NCBI GenBank assembly: GCA_905211265.1
Contig: CAJMAC010000006.1
Span: 1-64,000 of the forward strand
Source of the DNA: an uncultured Eubacteriales bacterium
Lineage (GTDB): Bacteria > Bacillota_I > Bacilli_A > RF39 > UBA660
DNA length: 64,000 bases
Direction of reading: 5' to 3'
Both the position numbers and the translations under genes were made by a program. Below the pieces are notes generated by a model that was not told where the DNA came from, ran no database searches, and saw nothing but the letters and a program-made list of their open reading frames with translations. Positions 8,652 to 17,233 of the stretch are shown piece after piece (the stretch's first letter is position 1; each line of letters begins with the position of its first letter).

Positions 8652-9908
8652 ATGCCAGAATTATACAATTTAAATAATTCACCAAATAATAATGGTCAAA
8701 ACAATGATTATAATAATGATAATCCAGATATAGAATATAGTTATGAAGATATTGGAAAAAATATTTTTAATACGAAATTACCTAACGATGGAAGTTTGTC
8801 CTTTTATCATTTAGGTCAAGTTCATATCGATTATGTAGAAATGAAAAGAGAAAGCAATCAGATTTCTACAAAAGGCATAGAAGCAGTTAAAGATATGAAA
8901 GAATTATCTAATGCAATGATTGAATTAGCAGGATTAGTAGAATATACCCTAAGTGCAAGTGATAGTTATGATAGTTATATCAATGAAATACAAGAAAGTT
9001 TTAGATATATAAGAAATGAAATGTATTCGCAAATAAATTTATATGTAAAACAAACTGAATTAACTGCAAGTGAAATTGAACAACTAAACGCTATGGTAAG
9101 ACAGGTTATCAACAATCCTAATTTAACATACACAGATATTTATGGTGTTAAACAGTCAATTAGTTATAACGATGCATTAGAAAGTTATAAAAAAGAAGCA
9201 CTTATATCTAAATATGGCGAAGTAAACATTGATTATTTGCTAGAAAACTGTAAAACATCAAATAAAATAGTTGATGTATATAGTTATATTGAAAATAATC
9301 TTCAAGATGAAATGAAGGCATTTGGAGTTACAACAGGAAAAGAATATTTGAATTTAATTTTAGAGTCTGCTGCTGAAGATGCAAAAACAAATAGAGAAAA
9401 AGCGGTTCGTAAAACTCTTGCTTTAAATAAATTTTTAGGGGAACACGGAATTGCTGCCAAGTATAAATCAGGTGCAGGACACAATGATTATTCAATTGAT
9501 GATATAGCCACAGGAACTGATTGTTCTTCCTATGCTTCAGCACTTGCAAAATTAGGAAACTCAAACTTTGAAGCAGGTTACACTGGTGTACTTTATAATT
9601 CATCCAATACAACTGCATTAGATATAAACAATATACTTCCTGGCGATATTATAGTGTCACATGGTAATTCTATTTATGAACATGCTAGATTTGTAATAGC
9701 GGTAGATAAAGAAAATAACAGAATTATAACAACTGAGTGTGGTGGATATGGAGGGTCTGGTGGTCTTGATAATTACAATAACATAAATAGTAGAACACAC
9801 GTAGATTCATTTGATATAGACACTTTGATTAAACAAGGATATATGACCAATCATGTCGACTATGGAGACGATAAATATGTTGGCACTAATGAAGTTCATG
9901 CAATTTAA
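8652..9908 (+). CDS. NlpC/P60- or CHAP-like cysteine wall hydrolase with shared N-terminal module
   Basis: 418 residues with no Sec signal. Residues 1-45 are Asn/Asp-rich and disordered. Residues about 50-155 form a helical module homologous to the N-termini of the lysozyme proteins at 23.4-26.4 kb: HLGQVHIDYVEMKRE aligns with their DYGNLTLVELKFEEM, and NAMIELAGLV (87-96) with NAINKLAGLV. A variable helical linker follows. The C-terminal domain (about 270-418) has TDCSSYASAL with the probable catalytic Cys291, the LPGDIIV turn, and EHARFVIAV with the probable His344, the layout of NlpC/P60 or CHAP endopeptidases cleaving peptidoglycan stems. How it leaves the cell is unknown; a Type VII-like route is the best guess. 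Confidence 0.75.
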   Translation: MPELYNLNNSPNNNGQNNDYNNDNPDIEYSYEDIGKNIFNTKLPNDGSLSFYHLGQVHIDYVEMKRESNQISTKGIEAVKDMKELSNAMIELAGLVEYTLSASDSYDSYINEIQESFRYIRNEMYSQINLYVKQTELTASEIEQLNAMVRQVINNPNLTYTDIYGVKQSISYNDALESYKKEALISKYGEVNIDYLLENCKTSNKIVDVYSYIENNLQDEMKAFGVTTGKEYLNLILESAAEDAKTNREKAVRKTLALNKFLGEHGIAAKYKSGAGHNDYSIDDIATGTDCSSYASALAKLGNSNFEAGYTGVLYNSSNTTALDINNILPGDIIVSHGNSIYEHARFVIAVDKENNRIITTECGGYGGSGGLDNYNNINSRTHVDSFDIDTLIKQGYMTNHVDYGDDKYVGTNEVHAI

Positions 9909-9934
9909 AAATTTATAAAAAAGCAAATTTATAC

Positions 9935-9964
9935 TTGCAAAAAACAACAATTTAGTGATATAAT
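9935..9964 (+). promoter_or_regulatory. Promoter of the aspS T-box transcript
   Basis: TTGCAA, 18 bases, TATAAT at 9959-9964, placing the start near 9971, at the beginning of the T-box leader. Confidence 0.6.
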
Positions 9965-9971
9965 AAGTTAC

Positions 9972-10196
9972 ATGAAACAAATATTATACATATAATTATT
10001 TATTGAAAGAGTAATTATTCTAAGTGTATTTAGAGAGCTAATGGTTGGTGAAAATTAGTTACACATTATAATGAAGACATCAATATAAAAGTAATCGGTT
10101 AACTACCGTTATAAGTAAATAAGAATAGATAATTCTATAAATTAAGGTGGCACAGCGGTAACACGCCCTTATGTTTATAGAATTTTTATTTTAAAG
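9972..10196 (+). promoter_or_regulatory. T-box leader, tRNA-Asp specific
   Basis: The leader contains the stem I elements AGAGAGCTAATGG and GGTGAAAATTAGT, a specifier loop ATGAAGACATC with the Asp codon GAC at 10076-10078, and the conserved T-box core AAGGTGGCACAGCGG (about 10144-10158). The core is flanked by ATTCTATAAA and TTTATAGAAT arms followed by T residues, the terminator stem. Uncharged tRNA-Asp should bind and favour the antiterminator, raising aspS expression. The specifier matches the downstream enzyme, which supports the call. It fills the gap between 9908 and 10214. Confidence 0.92.
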
Positions 10197-10213
10197 AAAG
10201 GAATGATAAAATT

Positions 10214-11950
10214 ATGAATAATATTTACAGAAATGTTTACTGTGGCGAAGTAACAAAAGAATATATAGGAAAGGAAGTAAGAATAGCAGGTTGGATAGAT
10301 TCAATTAGAAACCTAGGAAGTTTAGTATTCATGGTTGTTAGAGACGAAACAGGTATAGTTCAATTAATCAGCAATGATGTAGAAAAACTAAGTAAACTAA
10401 ATAAAGAGTCTACAATAACCGTAACAGGTATAGTTAATCCTAGAACACCAGATATGGTTAATCCTAATATGAAAACTGGAGAAATAGAAATAAAAGTTAA
10501 ATCATACGAAGTATTAGGAGAATGCACTAATGTATTACCATTTGAAATTAAAAAATCAAAAGAGTCATTAGAAGACACAAGACTTAAATATAGATACCTA
10601 GACTTAAGAAATAAAGAAGTACATGATAACATTGTATTTAGAACTAATGTAATAGACTTTATTCGTAGTACAATGAAATCTATGAGATTTTTGGAAGTTC
10701 AAACCCCAATTATAACCTCATCAAGTCCAGAAGGCGCAAGAGACTTTATAATTCCATCAAGAAAATTTAAAGGTAAATTCTATGCTTTACCACAAGCACC
10801 ACAAATATTTAAACAATTACTTATGGTATCAGGATTTGATAGATATTTCCAAATAGCACCATGTTTTAGAGATGAAGACCCAAGAAGTGATAGACTATAT
10901 GGAGAATTCTATCAATTAGACTTTGAAATGTCTTTTGCCACTGAAGAAGATGTTTATGAAGTTGGAGAAAGAGTATTCTATGATACATTTACTAAATTTG
11001 GTAATAAAGAAGTTTCACCAAGACCTTTCAGAAGAATTGCTTATAATGATGCAATGTTAATGTATGGTTCTGATAAACCAGATTTAAGAAATCCATTAAT
11101 AATTACTGAATTAACTGATATATTTAGTAACACATCATTCGCACCATTTAAAGACACAACAATTCGTGGAATAAAAGTAGACAAAGTAGAAAAATCTAAT
11201 TCTTGGTATAAAGCTATGGAAGAATATGTTAAAACTATCGGAGGAAGCGGACTAGCATATATCAAAGTAAACGAAGATAACACGTTCAAGTCATCACTAG
11301 ATAAATTCTTAACTGATGAAGAAAGACAAGCATTAACTAATAGATTAAACCTAAAAGGTGGTAACGTTCTATTCATTATCGCTGACAAAAAGAACTGTGC
11401 TAAATTAGCAGGTAATTTCAGAAATAAATTAGGTAACGAACTAGATTTAATAGATAAAAATAAATATGAATTTTGTATTATAAATGATTTCCCATTCTAT
11501 GAAGAAGGAGATGAAGGAGAAATAGAATTCTCACATAATCCATTCAGTATGCCACAAGGAGGATTAAAAGCATTAAACGAAATGAATCCATTTGATATCA
11601 AAGCATATCAATATGACTTCGTATGTAACGGATACGAAATGGCAAGTGGAGGAGTTAGAAATCATAGCCCAGAAATCTTAAGAAAAGCATTTGAAATAGC
11701 AGGTTACAATGAAGAAGTAGTTAAATCTAAATTCCCATCACTATATACAGCATTTAATTATGGTGCTCCACCACATGCTGGTATGGCTCCTGGTATTGAT
11801 AGAATTCTTATGTTACTAAAAGATGAAGAAAATATAAGAGAAATGGTTGCGTTCCCACTTGGAGCAAATGGAGCAGATGCAATGATGGGTTGTCCTAACG
11901 AAGTATTCGAAAAACAATTAAGAGAAACTCATATTAAAATAAGAGACTAA
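10214..11950 (+). CDS. aspS: Aspartyl-tRNA synthetase
   Basis: Class II synthetase charging tRNA-Asp; 578 residues, the usual bacterial length. It has the N-terminal OB-fold anticodon-binding domain (GWIDSIRNLGSLVFMVVRDETG), motif 2 FRDEDPRSDR near residue 218, the bacterial GAD insertion (about 285-420), and motif 3 MAPGIDRI near residue 525. The ATG follows AAAGAAAGGAATG. Regulation is by the tRNA-Asp T-box directly upstream. It is not paired with hisS as in many Bacilli. Whether it is discriminating or also charges tRNA-Asn cannot be told from this window. Confidence 0.97.
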   Translation: MNNIYRNVYCGEVTKEYIGKEVRIAGWIDSIRNLGSLVFMVVRDETGIVQLISNDVEKLSKLNKESTITVTGIVNPRTPDMVNPNMKTGEIEIKVKSYEVLGECTNVLPFEIKKSKESLEDTRLKYRYLDLRNKEVHDNIVFRTNVIDFIRSTMKSMRFLEVQTPIITSSSPEGARDFIIPSRKFKGKFYALPQAPQIFKQLLMVSGFDRYFQIAPCFRDEDPRSDRLYGEFYQLDFEMSFATEEDVYEVGERVFYDTFTKFGNKEVSPRPFRRIAYNDAMLMYGSDKPDLRNPLIITELTDIFSNTSFAPFKDTTIRGIKVDKVEKSNSWYKAMEEYVKTIGGSGLAYIKVNEDNTFKSSLDKFLTDEERQALTNRLNLKGGNVLFIIADKKNCAKLAGNFRNKLGNELDLIDKNKYEFCIINDFPFYEEGDEGEIEFSHNPFSMPQGGLKALNEMNPFDIKAYQYDFVCNGYEMASGGVRNHSPEILRKAFEIAGYNEEVVKSKFPSLYTAFNYGAPPHAGMAPGIDRILMLLKDEENIREMVAFPLGANGADAMMGCPNEVFEKQLRETHIKIRD

Positions 11951-11966
11951 TCATTTAGGGGGATTT

Positions 11967-12485
11967 ATGGAAGAAATAACAACTAGTATATCAAATAATG
12001 TACTCGATATGTATTATAATACTTACGGAAACGACACAAATATTGATATTATAAAATTAGCAAAAATGTTTGGCTTTAAAGTATATGAAGATAAAAATAT
12101 GTCACCTTTAGCCTTAGCAACACTTGAAGTAACTAAAAATAAAAAAAGAATTGCAATTAATAGCAATTACACACCTGAAGCAAAAAAATATTATACTGCT
12201 TTAGAACTGTCATATTATCTTATAAATAAAAAAGATAATGCACCTTTTTCAGATATTTTATGTGAATATTCATTAGATTCAATGACATCAAAACTTGCTA
12301 GTGAAATACTTATGCCATCTGAAGAATTTATAAAAATATATAATGAAACTAGAACAGAACAAAAACATCATAGCAAAGTAATAGAAACATTATCAAAAGT
12401 ATATAAATTACCAGAAAATATAATAGACAAAAGAGTACAAGAAATATTAATCATTAAAAATAAAGTTAAGAAAAGGACTAAATAA
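11967..12485 (+). CDS. ImmA/IrrE-like protein lacking the HExxH motif
   Basis: 172 residues. The layout follows the ImmA/IrrE metallopeptidase family: an N-terminal helix and strand region (IDIIKLAKMFGFKVYED), a strand of hydrophobic residues (KKRIAINSN), the long helix where the protease would have its HExxH, and the third-ligand helix SKLASEILMPSEEF, close to the family pattern FAxELLMP. Here the active-site helix reads YYTALELSYYLI, so both zinc-binding His are absent. It is therefore probably a catalytically dead relative, perhaps a binding or regulatory protein. It starts 16 bases after aspS with a GGGGG site, so it may be co-transcribed with aspS. Confidence 0.6.
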   Translation: MEEITTSISNNVLDMYYNTYGNDTNIDIIKLAKMFGFKVYEDKNMSPLALATLEVTKNKKRIAINSNYTPEAKKYYTALELSYYLINKKDNAPFSDILCEYSLDSMTSKLASEILMPSEEFIKIYNETRTEQKHHSKVIETLSKVYKLPENIIDKRVQEILIIKNKVKKRTK

Positions 12486-12604
12486 ATTAGTTCTTTTTCT
12501 TCTATTAATAGACAATATCTTAAAAAATGTAGTATATTATATTTTTTGAATGACAAAATAATAAATATATGATAGAATTAAATTATAAGGTAAGGAGGTG
12601 AATT

Positions 12605-13177
12605 ATGCCAAAGAAAATAAATAGATTTATTACAGGTTCAATTATATTATCTATAGTATTTGCTTTAATTGGCGGATGCATGATATTTTATCCAGAAGTA
12701 TCACTTAATGTTATTGCATACACAATTTCAGCATTCTTTATAGCACTAGGTATATATTTACTTGTAATAGATTATAAAACAATATTCTTAATTGATACAA
12801 TGTATTTTGGAGCATTAATTACATTACTTGGTATTATCTTATTAATTTATCCAGAATCATTAAGTATTCTTATTCCAATAGTACTTGGAGTTTGGTTCAT
12901 TATGTTTAGTTTATTTAAAATAAGAATATCTTTAGCATTAAAGGATTATGAAGATACTCCTTGGGTATTATCATTACTTTTATCAATAGTATCATTAATA
13001 TGTGGAGTATTATTTATTATTAATCCACTTACAAGTGCATCAGTTATTACATCTGCAGTAGGAATAGTAATTATTGTATATTCAATATCTAATATTATTG
13101 ATATGATAATATTAAAGAAAAATATTAATGATATTGTTAAAGCATTAAAAGCACATTTTACAATACTTAGTAAATAA
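12605..13177 (+). CDS. DUF308/HdeD-family membrane protein
   Basis: 190 residues with six predicted membrane segments arranged as three similar two-helix units, each with a short loop containing YPE or NP (FYPEVSLNVIAY, IYPESLSILIP, INPLTSASVIT). This matches the DUF308/HdeD fold; members occur in acid-stress loci in enterobacteria, but the function in Bacillota is unknown. AAGGAGG lies 5 bases before the ATG. A terminator follows, so it is a single-gene unit. Confidence 0.8.
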   Translation: MPKKINRFITGSIILSIVFALIGGCMIFYPEVSLNVIAYTISAFFIALGIYLLVIDYKTIFLIDTMYFGALITLLGIILLIYPESLSILIPIVLGVWFIMFSLFKIRISLALKDYEDTPWVLSLLLSIVSLICGVLFIINPLTSASVITSAVGIVIIVYSISNIIDMIILKKNINDIVKALKAHFTILSK

Positions 13178-13181
13178 TAAT

Positions 13182-13202
13182 AAAGTAGCACTTAGCTACT
13201 TT
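13182..13202 (+). terminator. Intrinsic terminator
   Basis: Perfect 8-bp stem AAAGTAGC / GCTACTTT with a 5-base loop and a T-rich tail after the DUF308 gene. Confidence 0.8.
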
Positions 13203-13222
13203 TTAATTTTATTAAAAAACAC

Positions 13223-13251
13223 TTGCATTATACAAACATTTGTGCTATAAT
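13223..13251 (+). promoter_or_regulatory. Promoter of two small membrane-peptide genes
   Basis: TTGCAT, a 17-base spacer, then TATAAT at 13246-13251, about 30 bases before a small open reading frame with a good AAAGGAGA site. Confidence 0.65.
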
Positions 13252-13282
13252 ACAAGCAATTATTTGAAAGGAGATATTATCT

Positions 13283-13420
13283 ATGATTACATATACATTT
13301 ATAAAACACCTAATTAAATTAATTAGATGGTTATTTTATATAGAATATTCTATAATAAAATTTATAATTCTTTCAATAATTAAAATATTTATTATATTAA
13401 CTGCATTAATAACAATATAA
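13283..13420 (+). CDS. Small hydrophobic peptide, 45 residues
   Basis: ATG at 13283 with AAAGGAGAT 8 bases upstream. The product begins MITYTFIKHLIKLIRWLFY and is almost entirely Ile/Leu/Phe/Lys/Thr, with a basic N-terminal half and a hydrophobic C-terminal half, so it should sit in or on the membrane. No family recognised. The strong promoter and ribosome site suggest it is really expressed. Possibilities include a membrane-active toxin-like peptide or a small accessory subunit; neither is supported beyond its composition. Confidence 0.45.
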   Translation: MITYTFIKHLIKLIRWLFYIEYSIIKFIILSIIKIFIILTALITI

Positions 13421-13444
13421 AAATAAAAAGAAGGGGGAATAGTA

Positions 13445-13531
13445 ATGGCATTATTAATAATAGCATATATATTTTTTAAAATCCTTGTATACGGTACTGC
13501 AAAAGCATGGGGATATAAAAGAAGAGATTAA
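13445..13531 (+). CDS. Small membrane peptide, 28 residues
   Basis: ATG at 13445 follows AAGGGGG. The product is a single hydrophobic helix (ALLIIAYIFFKILVYGTA) with a basic tail ending YKRRD, so it should span the membrane with its C-terminus inside. It shares the promoter of the preceding peptide gene, and a terminator follows within 50 bases, making this a two-peptide transcript. Function unknown. Confidence 0.4.
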   Translation: MALLIIAYIFFKILVYGTAKAWGYKRRD

Positions 13532-13567
13532 TTATATATAAGTATTACAAAAGATAAAAAGGGAAGA

Positions 13568-13592
13568 AAGTATGGAATATTCCATATTTTTT
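13568..13592 (+). terminator. Intrinsic terminator after the small peptides
   Basis: A 16-base perfect palindrome TATGGAATATTCCATA (13571-13586) extended by A-T pairs and followed by seven T. Confidence 0.7.
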
Positions 13593-13660
13593 TCTTTTCT
13601 AATAATATTTAGTTGCAAAATATGTATTTTATGATAAAATTATTATGGAGGTTATGGTAA

Positions 13661-14791
13661 ATGATAAACAAAATACTAGATAATTACAATATAAAAGGAA
13701 AATTAATTAATATAAAAGAAGATAATACTGGAAATATTAATAAAACATATATTATAACATTTATTAATAATGATATAGAATATAAATATTTAGTGCAACA
13801 AATAAATACAAATGTATTTAACGACCCATATATTTTAATGGAAAACATACTTGGAGTAACTAATTATTTAAAAGAACAAATGATATTAAATAATGATAAT
13901 AATCATAAAGTATTAGAAATAATCAAAACAAAAGATAATAATCCAATGTGTTATATATATGATGATAAAAGAATAAAAAGATATTATCGTATTTATAAAT
14001 ATATAGATAATTCTATTTCTTATGATAAATCTTTTAATAAAGATATTGTATATAATACAGGAAAAGCCTTTGGTAATTTTCAAAAGTTACTTAATAATTA
14101 TCCAATGAATAGTTTAAATGAAACAATTAAAGATTTTCATGACACTAAAAAAAGATATGATAAATTAATCAAAGATATAAATAACTTATCAAATGATAGA
14201 GTAAAAGAAGCATATCAAGAAATTGAATTTATTATAAAACATCAAACCATTTGTGATTTAATAATAAATAAACTTAATAATAATATTATTCCATATCGTG
14301 TTACCCATAATGATACCAAAGTAAATAATGTTTTGATGAATAAAGAAACATTAGATTATCTTGCAGTAATTGATTTAGATACAGTTATGCCTGGTAGTAT
14401 GTTATTTGATTATGGTGACGGTATTAGATCAACCGCCTGTACATGTTTAGAAGATGAACATGATTTAACAAAAGTAAAAATAGATTTAGAATTATTTGAA
14501 TCATACACTAGAGGATATTTAAGTGAAATAAGTGATTGTATAACACAAGAAGAATTAAACTTAATGGCAAAATCTATTGAAATAATTACACTTGAACTAG
14601 CCATAAGATTTTTAAATGATTATATAAATGGTGATACTTATTTTAAAGTAGAATATAATAAACAAAACTTATATAGAACAAAAGCACAATTAGCATTAGT
14701 TAAAGATATAGAAACAAAATTAGACTATATGGATAGTTTTATAAAAAAATGTTATAAACAAAATACAAATATAAAAAAACTTAAAAAATAA
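13661..14791 (+). CDS. N-acetylhexosamine 1-kinase-like phosphotransferase
   Basis: 376-residue member of the aminoglycoside phosphotransferase/choline kinase fold. The catalytic loop reads VTHNDTKVNNVLMN and the metal-binding loop AVIDLDTVMPGSMLFDYGD; this exact style of motifs matches N-acetylhexosamine 1-kinase (NahK/LnpB) of bifidobacteria and relatives, which phosphorylates GlcNAc and GalNAc at C1 for salvage of host or milk glycans. The N-terminal nucleotide-binding lobe is residues 1-125. GGAGG precedes the ATG and a TTGCAA/TAAAAT promoter is plausible at about 13612-13640. No lacto-N-biose phosphorylase or sugar transporter is nearby, so the true substrate is unproven. Confidence 0.75.
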   Translation: MINKILDNYNIKGKLINIKEDNTGNINKTYIITFINNDIEYKYLVQQINTNVFNDPYILMENILGVTNYLKEQMILNNDNNHKVLEIIKTKDNNPMCYIYDDKRIKRYYRIYKYIDNSISYDKSFNKDIVYNTGKAFGNFQKLLNNYPMNSLNETIKDFHDTKKRYDKLIKDINNLSNDRVKEAYQEIEFIIKHQTICDLIINKLNNNIIPYRVTHNDTKVNNVLMNKETLDYLAVIDLDTVMPGSMLFDYGDGIRSTACTCLEDEHDLTKVKIDLELFESYTRGYLSEISDCITQEELNLMAKSIEIITLELAIRFLNDYINGDTYFKVEYNKQNLYRTKAQLALVKDIETKLDYMDSFIKKCYKQNTNIKKLKK

Positions 14792-14796
14792 TAATT

Positions 14797-14831
14797 AAAA
14801 TATAGACTTAAAAAAATTAAATCTATATTTT
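14797..14831. terminator. Bidirectional terminator
   Basis: AAAATATAGA and TCTATATTTT form a 10-bp stem between two convergent genes, with T-rich tails on both strands. Confidence 0.7.
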
Positions 14832-15150
14832 ATTTTATCTTTCTACCACAATTCTTACAATATACTGAATCACTATCTATTTCCTCACCACAATATTTGC
14901 AATATATAGTTTCATCAATTTCTTTAATATATTTGATTTTTTCAATATTATCTAGTGTTTTCTTTTTGATATTTTTATTCATTATTTTATTTTTAAACTT
15001 AGGACTAAAAAGTAATAAAAATGCAAAAGTTAATGATAAAATAAAGAATATAATAGTAAATACAAATAAGACATTGGTAATTGTATCCGCTTGTCCAAAT
15101 ATTTTATCTAAACCACTAGCATCATATACTATATCAGAATAATCACTCAT
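14830..15150 (-). CDS. Membrane protein with C-terminal zinc ribbon
   Basis: 106 residues: an N-terminal polar segment, one membrane helix (about 27-52, VLFVFTIIFFILSLTFAFLL), a basic linker, then a zinc ribbon with four Cys, CKYCGEEIDSDSVYCKNCG, at the C-terminus. The topology puts the ribbon in the cytoplasm. Single-helix zinc-ribbon proteins of this type are common in Bacillota and not functionally defined. AAGGAGG lies upstream of the ATG. Confidence 0.7.
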   Translation of the reverse strand: MSDYSDIVYDASGLDKIFGQADTITNVLFVFTIIFFILSLTFAFLLLFSPKFKNKIMNKNIKKKTLDNIEKIKYIKEIDETIYCKYCGEEIDSDSVYCKNCGRKIK

Positions 15151-15253
15151 AAATAATACCTCCTTAATATTCTAGTAAAATTATATCATATTCCAATAAA
15201 TTTAACAATAAATTTTATTATTTTTATGATATACTATTAATGGATGTGATAAT

Positions 15254-15931
15254 ATGTTTGAAAGAGAAATAAAATTAATAGGAATAGATAATTTAAATAA
15301 AATAAAGTCTATTACAGTTGCAGTAATTGGAGTAGGTGGAGTAGGGGGATATGCAGTAGAATCCTTAGTTAGAGCAGGCATATCCAATATATTAGTAGTA
15401 GACTATGACACAGTAGATATAACTAACTTAAATAGACAAGTAATATCATTACAAAATAATATTGGCAAATATAAAGTAGATGTAATTGAAGAAAGAATTA
15501 AATTAATTAATCCAGAGTGTAATGTTATAAAAATATGTAAAAAACTAGATAAAGACAATTTAAATAAAATATTTGATTACAAAATAGATTATGTAATAGA
15601 TGCTTGTGATACGTTAATAGTAAAAGAACAATTAATACTTGAATGTATAAAAAGAAAGATAAAATTAATAAGTAGTATGGGAACAGGAAATAAACTAAAT
15701 CCTGAATTACTTAAAATAGTAGATATTAGAAAAACTAGTTATGATCCACTTGCCAAAAGAATTAGAAAGTTTGTTGTAGATAATAAAATAAAAGAAAAAG
15801 TTATGGTAGTATGTTCAACAGAACAACCCAAAAAAGTCGAAGGAAAGGTTAGTTCAATATCATTTGTACCACCAGTATCTGGATTACTTTGTTCTAGTTA
15901 TGTAATTAATGACATTATAAAAGAAGGTTAA
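15254..15931 (+). CDS. tcdA: tRNA threonylcarbamoyladenosine dehydratase
   Basis: E1-like (ThiF/MoeB fold) ATP-dependent enzyme that cyclises t6A37 of tRNA to ct6A. The 225-residue protein starts FEREIKLIGIDNLNKIKSITVAVIGVGGVGG with the nucleotide-binding glycine motif at residues 26-32, followed by NLNRQV and VIDACD. The stretch SSMGTGNKLNPELLKIVDIRKTSYDPLAKRIR and CSTEQP distinguishes TcdA from ThiF and MoeB. Start ATG follows a weak GGATGTGAT. It is a stand-alone gene converging on rarA. Confidence 0.9.
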   Translation: MFEREIKLIGIDNLNKIKSITVAVIGVGGVGGYAVESLVRAGISNILVVDYDTVDITNLNRQVISLQNNIGKYKVDVIEERIKLINPECNVIKICKKLDKDNLNKIFDYKIDYVIDACDTLIVKEQLILECIKRKIKLISSMGTGNKLNPELLKIVDIRKTSYDPLAKRIRKFVVDNKIKEKVMVVCSTEQPKKVEGKVSSISFVPPVSGLLCSSYVINDIIKEG

Positions 15932-15945
15932 CAGCCTTCTTTTTT

Positions 15946-17151
15946 CTACATTTTTGATAATTTATCCATAACATCTTTTAAAATTATTTCATTCTTATTA
16001 GGTTTTGGATAGTAATATGTACTATTTTTAATATTATCAGGTAAATATTGTTGTTTTACATAATCATTTTTATAATTATGAGGATATAAATAATCAGGAT
16101 TACCATTATGTAAATGCTTAGGTACACTTCCTACATCTTTACTCCTTATTTCATTTAATGCTAAATCTATTGCCATTTCAGCAGAATTACTTTTTGGAGA
16201 TAATGCAAGTTCGATAACTATTTCTGCCAAAGGAATTCTAGCTTCCGGCAATCCTAACATTTGTGCAGAACTAATCGCTGCCATTACTTTTGGTCCCATC
16301 ATAGGGTTAGCAAGTCCAATATCTTCATACACAATAACTGCAAGACGTCTTAAAATAATATCTAAATTATCTGCTTCAATTAATCTTGCTAAATAATGCA
16401 AACTGGCATTAACATCACTACCACGAATAGATTTTTGAAAAGCACTTATTACATCATAATATCCATCTTCATTTTTATCAAAATATATTTTAGCTTTACC
16501 ATTAATATTTTTAAGAACATCAATTGTAACATTACCATCACTAGTACTATAATAAGATACTTCAAGTAAATTATATGATGACCTTAAATCATTACCACTT
16601 ACTCTTGCTATATATTTAATTGCTTCATCTTCAATTATTAAATTAGGTAATATATTCTTTTCTTTAACTTTATGTAATGCTTGTATTATATCGTCTTCCT
16701 TTAAAGGTAATAATTCAAATAATTGACATCTACTTCTTATCGCAGGATTAATTGAGTGATATGGATTTGAAGTAGTCATGCCAATTAAAGTAATTAATCC
16801 AGACTCTAAATAGGGTAGTAATAAATCTTGCTTATCTTTATTCATTCTATGAATTTCATCAAGTACTAAAACAATACCATTATACATTTTAGCTTCTTCA
16901 ATTACAACATCAAAATCTTTTTTATTATTAATTACAGCATTTAATACACGATGTTTTAATCCTAATTCATTTACTATTGCAAGTGCTATACTTGTTTTTC
17001 CAATACCAGGATTACCATATAATATCATAGAAAATAACCTTTTATTCTTAACTAAATTATATATTATTTTATTTTCTCCTACTAAATGTTGTTGTCCAAC
17101 TATATCACTAATTTTATTTGGTCTTAATTTTATTGCTAATAATTCTTCCAT
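15946..17151 (-). CDS. rarA: Replication-associated recombination ATPase RarA
   Basis: AAA+ ATPase of the RarA/MgsA/WRNIP1 family acting at stalled replication forks. Walker A GNPGIGKTS is at residues 46-54 and Walker B VLVLDEIHRM at about 93-102, with the sensor I segment TLIGMTTSNPYHSINPAIRSRCQLFEL. The C-terminal clamp-like and oligomerisation domain carries FQKSIRGSDVNASLHYLARL and YEDIGLANP, typical of the family. 401 residues, slightly short of the usual 420 or so. It ends 14 bases from the converging tcdA. Confidence 0.93.
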   Translation of the reverse strand: MEELLAIKLRPNKISDIVGQQHLVGENKIIYNLVKNKRLFSMILYGNPGIGKTSIALAIVNELGLKHRVLNAVINNKKDFDVVIEEAKMYNGIVLVLDEIHRMNKDKQDLLLPYLESGLITLIGMTTSNPYHSINPAIRSRCQLFELLPLKEDDIIQALHKVKEKNILPNLIIEDEAIKYIARVSGNDLRSSYNLLEVSYYSTSDGNVTIDVLKNINGKAKIYFDKNEDGYYDVISAFQKSIRGSDVNASLHYLARLIEADNLDIILRRLAVIVYEDIGLANPMMGPKVMAAISSAQMLGLPEARIPLAEIVIELALSPKSNSAEMAIDLALNEIRSKDVGSVPKHLHNGNPDYLYPHNYKNDYVKQQYLPDNIKNSTYYYPKPNKNEIILKDVMDKLSKM

Positions 17152-17211
17152 AACTTCACCTTAAATATATTGTACTATAAAATCTAATTTAAGTAAATTA
17201 TTTTAAAAAAA

Positions 17212-17229
17212 TAACACGATAAAGTGTTA
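17212..17229 (-). terminator. Intrinsic terminator of the triple-repeat gene
   Basis: On the minus strand TAACAC, a six-base loop, GTGTTA, then seven T, directly after the stop of the gene starting at 18913. Confidence 0.7.
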
Positions 17230-17233
17230 CTTA

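Noticed and set aside
14897..15142. Plus-strand open frame opposite the zinc-ribbon gene
   Set aside because: No ribosome-binding site; the minus-strand frame has a complete zinc ribbon, membrane helix and Shine-Dalgarno.
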